From Gammaproteobacteria bacterium (GTDB taxonomy: Bacteria; Pseudomonadota; Gammaproteobacteria; Enterobacterales; Psychrobiaceae), in the NCBI GenBank assembly GCA_013214965.1, contig JABSRU010000011.1, forward strand, positions 1 to 64,000: a stretch of 64,000 nt of DNA, read 5' to 3'. The notes under the pieces were generated by a model. That model saw nothing but the letters and a program-made list of their open reading frames with translations. It was not told where the DNA came from and did not search any database. Below are positions 9,224 to 18,100 of the stretch, in pieces (the first letter of the stretch is position 1; each line of letters opens with the position of its first letter). The position numbers and the translations under genes are program-made.

Positions 9224-10069
9224 ATGATCAAGAAATACCTAAAGAGTGCTTGTTTGCTTGTTGCAACGTTGCTTATTGGGGGGTGTGAGCTCGCGCTTTT
9301 CGACCCCAAAGGACCCGTCGGTGAGGAAGCTAAATGGCTAATCATTATATCTGTAGCCTTAATGTTAATTGTCATTATTCCCGTATTAATGATGATTTTT
9401 TACTTTCCTTATAAATACCGAAAAAGCAATACTCAAGCAGAGTACAAACCTGATTGGGAACATTCCACCAAGATTGAAATTGTCGTGTGGACCGTACCAA
9501 CGTTAATTATTATTGCGTTGTCGTACGTGACTTACGAGACCTCTCACTCGCTCGACCCTCGAAAACCGTTGAGTGATGAAAAGCATATGACTATTCAAGT
9601 GGTTGCTATGGATTGGAAGTGGCTATTTATTTATCCCGAGCAAGGTATTGCCACGATTAATGAAATCTCTATTCCTGTTAATACGCCGGTGGAGTTCTTA
9701 ATTACATCGGATACGGTGATGAATTCATTCTTTATTCCCCGTCTTGGTAGCCAAATTTATGCGATGGCTGGGATGGAAAATCGTTTACATTTGATGGCCG
9801 ATCAACCGGGAACATTCCGTGGCGTTTCTGCTAACTACAGCGGATTTGGTTTTTCCGGGATGAAATTTAAAGTGCATGCCACTGACCAGCAAGGTTTTGA
9901 TGACTGGGTAGCCAAAGTAAAAAGCTCGCCACAGCTTCTCAACAAGGAAACTTTAAGCCAATTAAGGGTTCAATCTAAAGATCATAAGATTGAATATTTC
10001 TCAACTGTTGGTCCTCATCAATTTAAACAGATTATTCAAAGATACACCGGAGCTCACGATGTCAAGTAG
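9224..10069 (+). CDS. cyoA: Cytochrome bo-type ubiquinol oxidase subunit II
   Basis: A 281-residue membrane-anchored subunit. The N-terminus has a lipobox, LIGGC, with lipidated Cys at about residue 21. Two transmembrane helices follow (about 39-62 and 82-103), then a periplasmic cupredoxin domain starting near [20 protein letters not shown]. The CuA-site cysteines of cytochrome c oxidases are absent, as expected for a quinol oxidase. The subunit is part of the proton-pumping oxidase that takes electrons from ubiquinol to oxygen. It is the first gene of a five-gene operon and overlaps cyoB by 11 nt. Confidence 0.95.
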   Translation: MIKKYLKSACLLVATLLIGGCELALFDPKGPVGEEAKWLIIISVALMLIVIIPVLMMIFYFPYKYRKSNTQAEYKPDWEHSTKIEIVVWTVPTLIIIALSYVTYETSHSLDPRKPLSDEKHMTIQVVAMDWKWLFIYPEQGIATINEISIPVNTPVEFLITSDTVMNSFFIPRLGSQIYAMAGMENRLHLMADQPGTFRGVSANYSGFGFSGMKFKVHATDQQGFDDWVAKVKSSPQLLNKETLSQLRVQSKDHKIEYFSTVGPHQFKQIIQRYTGAHDVK

Positions 10070-12119
10070 ACCAACCATAGTGACCGAACCAGATCTCATT
10101 TTTGGTAAGTTCACTTCAGATGCGATTCCTTTTACCGATCCGATCATTTTACCCGTGATGCTGATCGTCGCCCTTGGCGGGATTGGTTTAGTCACCATGA
10201 TTACTAAAATGGGTAAATGGGGTTATTTGTGGCGTGAATGGTTAACCTCAGTAGATCATAAAAGAATTGGCATCATGTACGTTATTGTTGCTGCTGTGAT
10301 GTTAGTGCGAGGTTTTTCTGATGCTCTAATGATGCGAGCACAGCAAGCTATGGCTACCGCTAGTGAGAACGGAGCGGGGTATTTGCCGGCGGAGCATTAC
10401 GACCAAATATTTACCGCCCACGGCACCATTATGATTTTCTTTGTCGCGATGCCGTTGGTGATTGGTTTAATGAATGTGGTGGTGCCATTGCAAATTGGCG
10501 CACGAGATGTTGCGTTTCCCTTTCTAAATTCATTAAGTTTCTGGCTCTTTGTGGTTGGTGCTTTATTGGTTAACGTATCGTTGTTTGTTGGTGAGTTTGC
10601 AGCAACAGGCTGGCTCGCGTATCCACCTTTATCGGGTATTGAGTACAGTCCGTGGGTTGGGGTCGATTATTGGTTATGGGCACTACAAATTTCAGGTATT
10701 GGTACGTTACTTACTGGTGTTAACTTCTTCGTGACTATTTTACGAATGCGTGCACCAGGGATGAAATTGATGCAAATGCCGGTGTTCACTTGGACATCGT
10801 TGTGTGCCAATGTATTAATTATCATCTCTTTTCCAATTCTGACAGTCACCTTGCTGTTACTGACTCTAGATCGATATTTTGGGACACACTTCTTTACCAA
10901 TGATCTTGGTGGCAATCAAATGTTGTACGTTAATTTGATTTGGGCTTGGGGTCATCCAGAAGTTTATATTTTGGTATTACCCGCCTTTGGTGTTTTCTCT
11001 GAAATTACCGCTACTTTCTCTCGTAAACGTTTGTTTGGTTATACCTCACTGGTGTGGGCCACTGTGGTTATTATGTTCTTAGCCTTTGTGGTGTGGTTAC
11101 ATCACTTCTTTACGATGGGATCGGGCGCTAGTGTTAATGCCTTCTTTGGCATTGCGACCATGATTATCTCGGTGCCGACCGGCGTTAAGATATTTAACTG
11201 GCTGTTTACAATGTATAAAGGACGGGTTGAGTTTACTGCGTCGATGTGGTGGACCTTATCGTTCCTCTTTACCTTTACTATTGGTGGTATGACTGGGGTG
11301 ATGCTGGCCATTCCTGCGGCTGATTTTGTATTACACAACAGCTTGTTCTTAATTGCACATTTCCATAACGTGATTATTGGTGGCGCGGTGTTTGGTTATT
11401 TCGCTGGCTTTACCTATTGGTTCCCGAAAGCAACCGGTTTTATGCTCGATGAAAAGCTCGGAAAACTTTCTTGTGCGCTATGGACAATTGGCTTCTTCGT
11501 GGCCTTTATGCCGCTCTATATTCTTGGTTTTAATGGCATGACTCGTCGTCTTAATTATTATGATAACCCTGAATGGACCTACTTATTATGGGTTGCTGCG
11601 TTTGGTGCCTTAATCGTATTGGCCGGTATTATTGTTCAATTCTATCAAGGTTACGTCAGTATTCGTGATCGCGAGATAAACCGTGATGTGACAGGTGATC
11701 CATGGAATGCCCGTACATTAGAGTGGTCTACGTCGTCACCACCACCATTTTATAACTTTGCCACCATGCCAAAGATTCACGATCGTGATGAGCATCATTA
11801 CAAGAAAGAACATGGTATGGCGTATGACGTGCCTAAGCAGTATGCGCCAATTCACATGCCTAAAAATACCTGGGCTGGGATTGTGATCAGTGGTTTCTCA
11901 TTGATTATGGGCTTCGCGTTTGTATGGCATATTTGGTGGATGGTGATTTTAGGTGTCGCTGGGATATTTGGTTCGTTAGTGGTCTATTCGTTTGAACGCA
12001 ATAAAGATTATTACGTACCTGTTGATCAAATTGAACCGATAGAACATGCGCATTTAGCGACAGTAAACCCTGATGGTTTACGAGAGATGCAAGCACAAAA
12101 ACAAAATTTTCAAGCGTAA
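10059..12119 (+). CDS. cyoB: Cytochrome bo-type ubiquinol oxidase subunit I
   Basis: About 686 residues with many transmembrane helices. This is the catalytic haem-copper subunit. Quinol-site residues of the Cyo type are visible near the N-terminus ([15 protein letters not shown] and [11 protein letters not shown]). The haem/CuB ligands are in [28 protein letters not shown] and [12 protein letters not shown]. The start at 10059 is chosen because the residues before it (from 9990) overlap cyoA and do not match the family, and because CGGAG precedes it. Translation is coupled to cyoA, whose stop lies inside the first codons. Confidence 0.96.
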   Translation: MSSRPTIVTEPDLIFGKFTSDAIPFTDPIILPVMLIVALGGIGLVTMITKMGKWGYLWREWLTSVDHKRIGIMYVIVAAVMLVRGFSDALMMRAQQAMATASENGAGYLPAEHYDQIFTAHGTIMIFFVAMPLVIGLMNVVVPLQIGARDVAFPFLNSLSFWLFVVGALLVNVSLFVGEFAATGWLAYPPLSGIEYSPWVGVDYWLWALQISGIGTLLTGVNFFVTILRMRAPGMKLMQMPVFTWTSLCANVLIIISFPILTVTLLLLTLDRYFGTHFFTNDLGGNQMLYVNLIWAWGHPEVYILVLPAFGVFSEITATFSRKRLFGYTSLVWATVVIMFLAFVVWLHHFFTMGSGASVNAFFGIATMIISVPTGVKIFNWLFTMYKGRVEFTASMWWTLSFLFTFTIGGMTGVMLAIPAADFVLHNSLFLIAHFHNVIIGGAVFGYFAGFTYWFPKATGFMLDEKLGKLSCALWTIGFFVAFMPLYILGFNGMTRRLNYYDNPEWTYLLWVAAFGALIVLAGIIVQFYQGYVSIRDREINRDVTGDPWNARTLEWSTSSPPPFYNFATMPKIHDRDEHHYKKEHGMAYDVPKQYAPIHMPKNTWAGIVISGFSLIMGFAFVWHIWWMVILGVAGIFGSLVVYSFERNKDYYVPVDQIEPIEHAHLATVNPDGLREMQAQKQNFQA

Positions 12120-12145
12120 GTTTAGCTTAGATAGGAGCAAGAAAA

Positions 12146-12769
12146 ATGACATCAACTGCTGATCACACAGTGCTTGAAGATACACCAGGACACGATCACG
12201 AACATCACCACGATGCCGGTGGTGACACGGTCTTTGGTTTTTGGATTTACATTATGAGTGACTGTTTGTTGTTTGCGACGTTGTTCGCAACTTACGCGGT
12301 CCTTAGTGGGAGTTTCGCCGGAGGCATAACCGCCAAAGATTTGTTTGATCTGAAATTTGTCGCGGCTGAAACCGCGCTATTGTTACTGAGTAGTTTCACG
12401 TTCGGCATGGCAATGCTTTATGCTCATCAGCACAATATGCGAGGAATGATCACTTGGTTATGCATCACCTTTGCGTTAGGTGCAGGCTTTTTGTGCATGG
12501 AAATGTACGAGTTTCATCACTTTAGTTCGATGGGGGCGACGCCACAGACGAGTGCCTATTGGTCAGCATTTTATACTTTAGTGGCTACTCACGGTCTCCA
12601 TGTGACGGCGGGGATGATTTGGATGCTGATCTTGTTTGTCCACTTTTACCGTGATGGTTTTACCAATGCCAATTTAGTTCGATTAGCTTGCTTAAGCTTA
12701 TTCTGGCATTTCTTGGACATTATCTGGATTTGTGTTTTTAGCGTTGTTTATCTAATGGGAGTGATGTAA
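12146..12769 (+). CDS. cyoC: Cytochrome bo-type ubiquinol oxidase subunit III
   Basis: A 207-residue protein with five transmembrane helices of the haem-copper oxidase subunit III family, with the segment [20 protein letters not shown] and the end [20 protein letters not shown]. The N-terminus is unusually rich in His and Asp ([13 protein letters not shown], about residues 15-27), which could bind metal, though no role is established. AGGAG lies 8 nt before the start. Its stop overlaps the cyoD start (TAATG), so the two are coupled. Confidence 0.95.
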   Translation: MTSTADHTVLEDTPGHDHEHHHDAGGDTVFGFWIYIMSDCLLFATLFATYAVLSGSFAGGITAKDLFDLKFVAAETALLLLSSFTFGMAMLYAHQHNMRGMITWLCITFALGAGFLCMEMYEFHHFSSMGATPQTSAYWSAFYTLVATHGLHVTAGMIWMLILFVHFYRDGFTNANLVRLACLSLFWHFLDIIWICVFSVVYLMGVM

Positions 12770-13104
12770 TGAGCGAGCAAACTCAAGGCCATGGTGGTCA
12801 AGCTCATGGTTCGGTTAAGGAATATGTGGTTGGATTGTTACTATCGATTGTTCTAACCGTTATACCATTCTCCATGGTGATGCTAGACGCTGCTTCGTCG
12901 ACCGTAATATTAGGAGTCATTTTACTTTGTGCTGTCGCTCAAATGCTAGTGCAGCTGGTATTTTTCCTTCATATGAATACGTCATCTGATCAGATTTGGA
13001 ATACGGCTTCGGCAGTCTTTATTGTGATCATTGTTGCTATTTTAATTATCGGATCGGTTTGGATTATGGATCACTTAAACCACAATATGATGATGGGCCA
13101 TTAA
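12769..13104 (+). CDS. cyoD: Cytochrome bo-type ubiquinol oxidase subunit IV
   Basis: A 111-residue protein with three transmembrane helices. It carries the subunit IV signature [20 protein letters not shown] (about residues 64-83). The N-terminus again contains His-rich residues ([18 protein letters not shown]), like cyoC. The subunit helps the oxidase assemble around its copper site. It lies between cyoC (1-nt overlap) and cyoE (2-nt gap). Confidence 0.95.
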   Translation: MSEQTQGHGGQAHGSVKEYVVGLLLSIVLTVIPFSMVMLDAASSTVILGVILLCAVAQMLVQLVFFLHMNTSSDQIWNTASAVFIVIIVAILIIGSVWIMDHLNHNMMMGH

Positions 13105-13106
13105 CC

Positions 13107-13985
13107 ATGTTTAAGAATTATATCTCCTTAACCAAGCCCGGCATTATTATAGGTAACCTTATTGCGGGAGCCGCTGGTTTTTTTATGGCCGCTAAAGGTA
13201 ATATTGATTGGTCATTATTTTCCTTAACGATGTTAGGTATTGCACTAATTATTGCGTCGGGCTGTGTGTTTAATAACTTTATTGATCGTGATATCGACAG
13301 TAAAATGCAACGGACTCAAAATCGGGTGTTGGTTAAAGGTTATTTACCGTTATTTAATGCCTTGGTGTTTGCCGCGATATTAGGGATTATTGGTTTTATC
13401 GTGCTGTATCGTTTTACCAATCAATATGCATTTACCCTTGGCGTTGTTGGCTTTGCGGTGTACGTTGGTTTTTATACGTTGTATTTCAAACGTAAATCGG
13501 TGTATGGCACCGTTGTAGGGAGTCTTTCCGGCGCTTGTCCTCCGGTGATTGGTTATTGCGCCGTGGTTAATCAATTTGATGCCGGTGCGGTGATCTTGCT
13601 AGCGATTTTTTGCTTATGGCAAATTCCGCATTCTTATGCGATTGCAATTTATCGTTTTAATGATTATCGCGCCGCGAATATTCCAGTATTACCGGTTAAA
13701 GAAGGGATTAAAGCAGCGCGCAATCACATTGTGGCTTATATTATTGCTTTTGTAGCCGTGTCATTGCTACTTACTCAGCAAAATTATGTCGGTCAGGTTT
13801 ACGCTGTGGCCGTCACTATTTTGGGCTTGTGTTGGTTATATCTGACCATTGTCAAATACAGTGAAACTGATCAATTAGTGTGGGGAAAAAATATGTTTAT
13901 TTTCTCTATTGTCACAATTACCTGCTTTAGCCTGTTAATTTCTGTTGATTTCGTGGCCGAATTACCACAATTAGCCAATCGATAG
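13107..13985 (+). CDS. cyoE: Protohaem IX farnesyltransferase (haem O synthase)
   Basis: A 292-residue integral membrane prenyltransferase of the UbiA superfamily that farnesylates haem B to haem O, the cofactor used by the bo-type oxidase. The first Asp-rich motif reads NNFIDRDIDSKMQRTQNR (about residues 56-73). The second region is WQIPHSYAIAIYRFNDYRAA. The start at 13107 (MFKNYISLTKPG) matches the family; reading from 12996 adds 37 unrelated residues inside cyoD. It is the last recognised gene of the operon and is followed after 11 nt by a small secreted protein gene. Confidence 0.96.
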   Translation: MFKNYISLTKPGIIIGNLIAGAAGFFMAAKGNIDWSLFSLTMLGIALIIASGCVFNNFIDRDIDSKMQRTQNRVLVKGYLPLFNALVFAAILGIIGFIVLYRFTNQYAFTLGVVGFAVYVGFYTLYFKRKSVYGTVVGSLSGACPPVIGYCAVVNQFDAGAVILLAIFCLWQIPHSYAIAIYRFNDYRAANIPVLPVKEGIKAARNHIVAYIIAFVAVSLLLTQQNYVGQVYAVAVTILGLCWLYLTIVKYSETDQLVWGKNMFIFSIVTITCFSLLISVDFVAELPQLANR

Positions 13986-13996
13986 GAGTTGATGTC

Positions 13997-14494
13997 TTGA
14001 TAAAGCAGTTACCAGCTTTGTTAGGGTTGATAGCCGTTGTAGCATTTAATGCCGCAGCGGTTACCTCGATCGACAAAGTGATGAGCGAACGTGGTATATC
14101 TGGGTGTTTGGCCCATATATCGGCGGTAACAACAGCGGTGGTTAAACACAATAAACACCGATTTCATGGCCCAGAAACGAATAGCACTAAGCAACAGTTT
14201 AGTGCCTTTGGGGTGATTGGCTATCGCGATCGCAATAGTCATCTCAATGTGACCACGGCAACCGATGCCCAAGGGGAATGCCAAACCACCATCACCGAAA
14301 CTTTTGTGGTGCCGCATCCTTGCATTACCGCGCGGGAAGAAGTCTATAAAAAATGGACTTTTGTCGGCATGCTAACGCAAGACACTATGGTATTAACAAA
14401 TCCGAAACATACGGGAAAGCTAGCGTACTTGAGTGCGGCGGTTGACGGTTCTATTTGTTTGATCACAACTAAGTTTAGCGTTAAAGCACTCTGA
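13997..14494 (+). CDS. Hypothetical secreted protein at the end of the cyo operon
   Basis: A 165-residue protein I do not recognise. The N-terminus MIKQLPALLGLIAVVAFNAAAVTS is a likely signal peptide. The mature part has four cysteines (GISGCLAHI, QGECQTTITE, PHPCITA and GSICLITTK), which suggests disulfides in the periplasm. The start is a TTG at 13997: AGGAG ends 8 nt before it, and the nearby ATG at 13992 runs into a stop two codons later. The gene is 11 nt from cyoE, so it is probably co-transcribed and could serve oxidase assembly, but this is position-based inference. Confidence 0.65.
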   Translation: MIKQLPALLGLIAVVAFNAAAVTSIDKVMSERGISGCLAHISAVTTAVVKHNKHRFHGPETNSTKQQFSAFGVIGYRDRNSHLNVTTATDAQGECQTTITETFVVPHPCITAREEVYKKWTFVGMLTQDTMVLTNPKHTGKLAYLSAAVDGSICLITTKFSVKAL

Positions 14495-14519
14495 GTGAAG
14501 CTACCAAGTAAAATGTGTG

Positions 14520-14558
14520 CAAAAAAAAATGGTAAACCCGTAAAGGTTTACCATTTAT
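14520..14558. terminator. Strong hairpin terminator downstream of cyo and csp
   Basis: A perfect 12-bp stem AAATGGTAAACC / GGTTTACCATTT (14527-14538 and 14545-14556) with a 6-nt loop. The run of A on the left becomes a U-run for the minus strand, so it ends the cold-shock gene well. It can also weaken readthrough from the cyo operon. Confidence 0.88.
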
Positions 14559-14604
14559 AATATCGACTTTATCTCCGAGCTGGAGTTAAAGTTCCGCGAC
14601 TAAA

Positions 14605-14814
14605 TTAAAGTGCTACGATATTGTCTGCTTGCGGGCCTTTTTGACCATCGCTAACAGTAAACTCAACTTTTTGACCTTCAATAAGAGTCTTGAAGCCGTC
14701 ACCAGAGATAGCGCTGAAATGAGCGAAAACATCTGGACCATTTGCTTGCTCTAGAAAACCAAAACCTTTAGATTCGTTGAACCACTTAACGGTTCCTTGT
14801 ACTTTATTTGACAT
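14605..14814 (-). CDS. cspA: Cold-shock protein, CspA family
   Basis: A 69-residue single OB-fold protein. It has both RNA-binding motifs: RNP1 as KGFGFLEQ (about residues 16-23) and RNP2 as DVFAHFSAI (about 28-36). The opening [14 protein letters not shown] is diagnostic. Such proteins bind single-stranded RNA and DNA and melt RNA structure at low temperature. The gene has a long untranslated leader behind a strong promoter (separate entry) and its own terminator. The genome probably has several paralogues, so the symbol denotes the family only. Confidence 0.95.
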   Translation of the reverse strand: MSNKVQGTVKWFNESKGFGFLEQANGPDVFAHFSAISGDGFKTLIEGQKVEFTVSDGQKGPQADNIVAL

Positions 14815-14995
14815 AATAATATCCTGTAATTTTAATATAAAATTGCCTTCAAGAGGCTTGAATAGCGTAAAAACAGACTGGAACTTAAAAACTACAGAGC
14901 GCGGTATTATTAATAAAACAACGAAATGGAGAATGTAAACAAAAGGCTTTCTTTCTTGCTGAGGTGTATTATATAGAATATAAAATAAAAGTCAA
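14815..14995 (-). promoter_or_regulatory. csp promoter and long 5' leader
   Basis: On the minus strand the promoter reads TTGACT (14995-14990), a 16-bp spacer and TATAAT (14973-14968). Transcription should start near 14961, giving a leader of about 145 nt before the csp start. Leaders of this length in cold-shock genes act as RNA thermosensors. The leader is AT-rich with possible pairing around GCCTC/GAGGC (near 14850), but I cannot assign a fold by eye. Confidence 0.75.
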
Positions 14996-15014
14996 GACTT
15001 GTTCATAAAATGAA

Positions 15015-15398
15015 CTAAATGTTCGTGTTGTTCGATTGCTGTGCTAGATGTTTTTTGAGTAGGTTAACGTTTCGAATATTAGCTTTCCAATATACATCGA
15101 AGATGTCCCCTAACAGTGGAACAGAGCCGACAATAACCTCAACAGCGACATTGATAAGCATTTTAACAATCGTTGTCATGGGTACCTTAGCCTTACGAGC
15201 CTCTATAATGATTACCGATGAAAAAAATACGCTTGTGACATCACCAACAACAGGAATTAACCCAATTATGGCATCCCAGCCAAAATGAATTTGGCTGCCC
15301 GGAATTCTAAATTTACTATCGAGCATTTGTGCATAACGGTCTAATCGCGTTAATTGGTTTTGTGTTTTTTTATGTTCTAGAGAAGCTCGATTGCTCAT
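15015..15398 (-). CDS. DUF4112 membrane protein
   Basis: A 127-residue protein with the DUF4112 layout: an N-terminal amphipathic part (LTRLDRYAQMLDSKFRIPGS), then IHFGWDAIIGLIPVVGDVTS and a second copy-like segment VGSVPLLGDIFDVYWKANIRN. The repeated G-x-x-P-x-x-G-D motifs bracket hydrophobic stretches that probably dip into or cross the membrane. No biochemical role is established. It is a single gene on the minus strand; its promoter should lie in the short gap 15399-15474. Confidence 0.85.
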   Translation of the reverse strand: MSNRASLEHKKTQNQLTRLDRYAQMLDSKFRIPGSQIHFGWDAIIGLIPVVGDVTSVFFSSVIIIEARKAKVPMTTIVKMLINVAVEVIVGSVPLLGDIFDVYWKANIRNVNLLKKHLAQQSNNTNI

Positions 15399-15474
15399 TA
15401 CTTTTATCTATCTCAATCGTTGTTTAGATCATAAATAATAGCAGTAATAGGGCGATTTGTTGGGCGAGTTAACT

Positions 15475-15882
15475 TTATCTTGCTCGCCCTAGCGCTTGCA
15501 TAATGTCTCGCCACGAAATAATCCCTACGGGTTTTTCATTGTCGTTGACGATGGGAATACAAGATATTTTGTGGTCATTAAAAATTTTAACCGCTGTTTT
15601 GACGGTAGAATCTTGATTTAAAAAGACAGGGTTGTGGCTCATTATTTGATGAGCTTTTTTATTGAGCGATGCTAAATCCTTGGTCGTCGCTGTCACCGAG
15701 TCGATGTTAAAACTAATTGATTTTAGTAAATCACGATCAGAAATGACCCCAACGATTTTATTATTGTCTATCACAACCAAGTGATGAAATTTTGTTTGTT
15801 CAAATATATTTTTGACGACACTCAGCGGATCATCCATTGCCACTGTGACAAGATTACTACTCATCAATTTACTTATTTTCAT
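15475..15882 (-). CDS. Tandem CBS-domain protein
   Basis: A 135-residue cytosolic protein made of two CBS motifs: residues about 1-60 (MKISKLMSSNLVTVAMDDPL and VVIDNNKIVGVISDRDLLKS) and about 75-133 (MSHNPVFLNQDSTVKTAVKI and IPIVNDNEKPVGIISWRDIM). A CBS pair usually binds adenosine nucleotides and acts as an energy sensor, but with no fused effector domain its partner is unknown. AGGAAG lies 7 nt before the ATG. A perfect FNR box lies about 60 bp upstream (separate entry), which points to control by oxygen. Confidence 0.9.
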   Translation of the reverse strand: MKISKLMSSNLVTVAMDDPLSVVKNIFEQTKFHHLVVIDNNKIVGVISDRDLLKSISFNIDSVTATTKDLASLNKKAHQIMSHNPVFLNQDSTVKTAVKIFNDHKISCIPIVNDNEKPVGIISWRDIMQALGRAR

Positions 15883-15941
15883 CGTTCTTCCTTGAGTGTG
15901 TTTGTGTTCATTAACAGTAGCACGGATGTTCTGCTTTTCGT

Positions 15942-15955
15942 TTGATAAGCATCAA
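15942..15955. promoter_or_regulatory. FNR/Anr box upstream of the CBS protein gene
   Basis: TTGATAAGCATCAA fits TTGAT-N4-ATCAA at every defined position. It lies 60-73 bp upstream of the CBS gene start and overlaps the last codon of the DUF3224 gene. The distance suits an activator site centred near -41 of a minus-strand promoter. Binding is inferred from the sequence match only. Confidence 0.6.
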
Positions 15956-16341
15956 GGTGAAATGACGAGTGTTAGCTCGTAGCTAGCTTGGCCCGACTCA
16001 CCTGATTTAAAAGAGCCAGAACCTTCAATCTTGATAAGCTCTTCTGTGCCTGAATTAGGGACAATGACAAAATTGCTACTGGCAACACCATTTTCAAATC
16101 GACCACTGTGCTGCAGTGTAAAGCGACCAGACTTACCATTAATCTGCCCAGTGATAACCTCGAAGCCAACGAACAAGGCTGAAGTCTTTGATTGATACGA
16201 CATTAGAAATTGGACCTCACTCGATCCTGCAATGATACCTTGATAATTTTGAGTTATTTTTGCATGACTTTTTTTTGAACCATCTTGGTGTTCAATATAA
16301 GAAGTCTCATCCCAGGCTGTTATTTGAAAGATATTATTCAT
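15952..16341 (-). CDS. DUF3224 family protein
   Basis: A 129-residue cytosolic protein of the DUF3224 beta-barrel family. Family hallmarks are the opening FQITAWDETSYIEHQDGSKK (residues about 5-24), FVGFEVITGQINGKSGRFTL in the centre and IEGSGSFKSGESGQASYELT near the end. The fold resembles small lipocalin-like or allene-oxide-cyclase-like barrels and has no known activity. GGAG lies 8 nt before the start. It is oriented with the CBS and DUF4112 genes but has its own upstream gap of 139 nt. Confidence 0.85.
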   Translation of the reverse strand: MNNIFQITAWDETSYIEHQDGSKKSHAKITQNYQGIIAGSSEVQFLMSYQSKTSALFVGFEVITGQINGKSGRFTLQHSGRFENGVASSNFVIVPNSGTEELIKIEGSGSFKSGESGQASYELTLVISP

Positions 16342-16480
16342 TTTATTCTCCGATTAATTTATGTAAACCATAATTGAGATAGCTTATTTTTTCAACCAAT
16401 CGAGTTAAAAGCGCTTAAGTCAGTACAAATTATTGCAAATATCTGTAACAATGAGCGTTCGAAAAAAGAGAGTTTATATA

Positions 16481-17119
16481 ATGAATCAACGCTTTGCTGA
16501 TACCATCGTGGTACTAGATTTTGAAACAACCGGTTTATCGCCAGATCATGGAGATAGAGCCATTGAAATTGGCGCGGTGCGGATAGTGAATGGTGAAATT
16601 ACCGAACAGTTTCAAGCGCTCATGAACCCTGGTATCCGGGTTAACAGTTTTATTGCAGACTACACTGGTATTACTAATCAGATGTTAAAGGACGCAGCCA
16701 GTTGTGGTGAGGTAATGGCGCAGTTTTGTGATTTTATCGGTGATGATAATTTACTGGCTCATAATGCATCCTTTGATAAAAAATTCTTAGACAATGAATT
16801 AGCGCAGATATCACGTCACTACCAAGGAGAGTTCACCTGCTCGTTGCTCGTGTCTAGGCGTATTAACATCGACTCTCAAAGCCATAGCTTAGGCAACTTA
16901 GTTAACCAGTTAAATTTGTCGGAAGAGGGCAGCTTTCACCGCGCGTTATTCGATGCTCAAATGACCGCGAAGCTATGGCTCCACATGCTTGATAACATCA
17001 AAGACACCTATGGTATCAAACGCCCACCATTCTCATTAATGCAGCAAATCGCCAATACCCCGAAAAAGAAAGTGCCTAAAACATTGCAAAACTATGCGAT
17101 ACAGCAGGTTAGCTATTAG
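16481..17119 (+). CDS. DEDDh 3'-5' exonuclease (DnaQ-like)
   Basis: A 212-residue exonuclease of the RNase T/DnaQ superfamily. Exo I is VVLDFETTGL (metal Asp and Glu, about residues 11-20). Exo II contains DNLLAHNASFDKKFLDNEL (about 89-107). Exo III has the late His and Asp in GSFHRALFDAQMTAKLWLHM (about 149-168), the DEDDh type. It is too short for DNA polymerase III epsilon with its polymerase-binding tail and is best seen as a stand-alone nuclease related to ExoX or the short PolC-like proteins. The start at 16481 is preferred; reading from 16433 adds 16 basic residues outside the family. Confidence 0.88.
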   Translation: MNQRFADTIVVLDFETTGLSPDHGDRAIEIGAVRIVNGEITEQFQALMNPGIRVNSFIADYTGITNQMLKDAASCGEVMAQFCDFIGDDNLLAHNASFDKKFLDNELAQISRHYQGEFTCSLLVSRRINIDSQSHSLGNLVNQLNLSEEGSFHRALFDAQMTAKLWLHMLDNIKDTYGIKRPPFSLMQQIANTPKKKVPKTLQNYAIQQVSY

Positions 17120-17464
17120 CTAATTTGCGCAAGACCAACTTATAATATCCGTCGAACTTAACGTGGTTTTAAGGTTTTTGAGATCTGTGCAAGAAATGTC
17201 GTCGTTGACCAATGAAAGTACTCTTAAATTAAATAATTCGTCAATATTTATAATTTGATTATTAGATAATACTAAATACGTTAAAGCTGTTAAATTTTCG
17301 ATAGAAGGGACAACGATAATTTGATTGTATCCTAGTCCTAAAAACGTTAGTTTCGTTAATTTATTGATGGGTGACATATTGATAATTTGATTATTATATA
17401 ACACTAAAGACGTTAGCTTTTTTAAATGAGTTATCGGAGATATATTAATTATTTGATTTTTTGT
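17120..17464 (-). pseudogene. Leucine-rich-repeat protein fragment
   Basis: A minus-strand open frame between a stop at 17467-17465 and a stop at 17120. It has four to five 21-22-residue leucine-rich repeats of the internalin type, each with the N-Q-I-I core: KNQIINISPITHLKKLTSL, YNNQIINMSPINKLTKLTFL, YNQIIVVPSIENLTALTYLV and NNQIINIDELFNLRVLSL. There is no ATG; the only starts are weak (GTG at 17404). An intact member needs an N-terminal cap and a signal peptide, both missing here. It is therefore the C-terminal remnant of a once longer repeat protein, or very short-lived coding DNA. Confidence 0.65.
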
Positions 17465-17554
17465 CTAGTTTTAAATCCACTTCTGTACTTAATCTATCAC
17501 GGCGTTATAAAGAAGACTTTAAACAACGACTTATATAGCATGCTGTTACAGCAC

Positions 17555-17995
17555 TCACTTGCGCTCTAAAATAACAGCACCGTTACCCTCACTGCTTAAC
17601 TTGTCGTCTAGGTTATATATCGGACAGTTTTTCATTGATAAACAGCCGCAGCCAATACAACCGGTTAAGGAATCTCTTAGTTTTTCCATGTAAGCGATTC
17701 GTGCGTTGAGATCGTCACGCCATTGTGTTGAGAGCAATTGCCAATCTTCCATCGAAGGTGTTCTGTTGTCGGGTAAGCTAGCAAAGGCTTGTTTGATTGA
17801 CTCTAAACTAATGCCCATCTTTTGCGCGGCTTTGATCACGGCAATTCGGCGTAGCACTTCAGGTTTATAGCGACGTTGGTTGCCAGCATTGCGCAAACTC
17901 TGAATGAGGTTTTTCTGCTCGTAAAAATGTAGGGTGCTGACTTTTACCCCACAGCGTTTAGCTATTTGACCGACGGTCCAGATGGCTTGTGTCAT
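17555..17995 (-). CDS. soxR: Redox-sensing MerR-family regulator SoxR
   Basis: A 146-residue regulator. The MerR helix-turn-helix is at residues 6-45 (WTVGQIAKRCGVKVSTLHFY), followed by a dimerisation helix. The [2Fe-2S] ligands are intact: Cys113, Cys116, Cys118 and Cys124 in CIGCGCLSMKNC, the C-x2-C-x-C-x5-C pattern that defines SoxR. In its oxidised state SoxR activates promoters with overlong spacers. The divergent VOC/flavin-reductase genes have exactly such a promoter (next entry), so they are its likely targets. In many non-enteric bacteria SoxR acts directly on redox-active-compound defence genes rather than through SoxS. Confidence 0.95.
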   Translation of the reverse strand: MTQAIWTVGQIAKRCGVKVSTLHFYEQKNLIQSLRNAGNQRRYKPEVLRRIAVIKAAQKMGISLESIKQAFASLPDNRTPSMEDWQLLSTQWRDDLNARIAYMEKLRDSLTGCIGCGCLSMKNCPIYNLDDKLSSEGNGAVILERK

Positions 17996-18034
17996 GATAT
18001 TTCCACTTTTTTTTCAGCATAACGAAAAAAACGC

Positions 18035-18065
18035 TTTACCTCAAGTTAGGTTGAGGTATTAGGAT
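18035..18065 (+). promoter_or_regulatory. SoxR-controlled promoter with SoxR box
   Basis: The 20-bp site ACCTCAAGTTAGGTTGAGGT (18038-18057) has perfect 7-bp arms and resembles the known SoxR box CCTCAAGTTAACTTGAGG. It sits between -35 TTTACC (18035-18040) and -10 TAGGAT (18060-18065). The spacer is 19 bp, the overlong spacing that MerR-type activators correct. It faces the VOC gene at 18101. Confidence 0.85.
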
Positions 18066-18100
18066 GGCTGGGAATCCCACAACAACGTTAAGGAATAATG

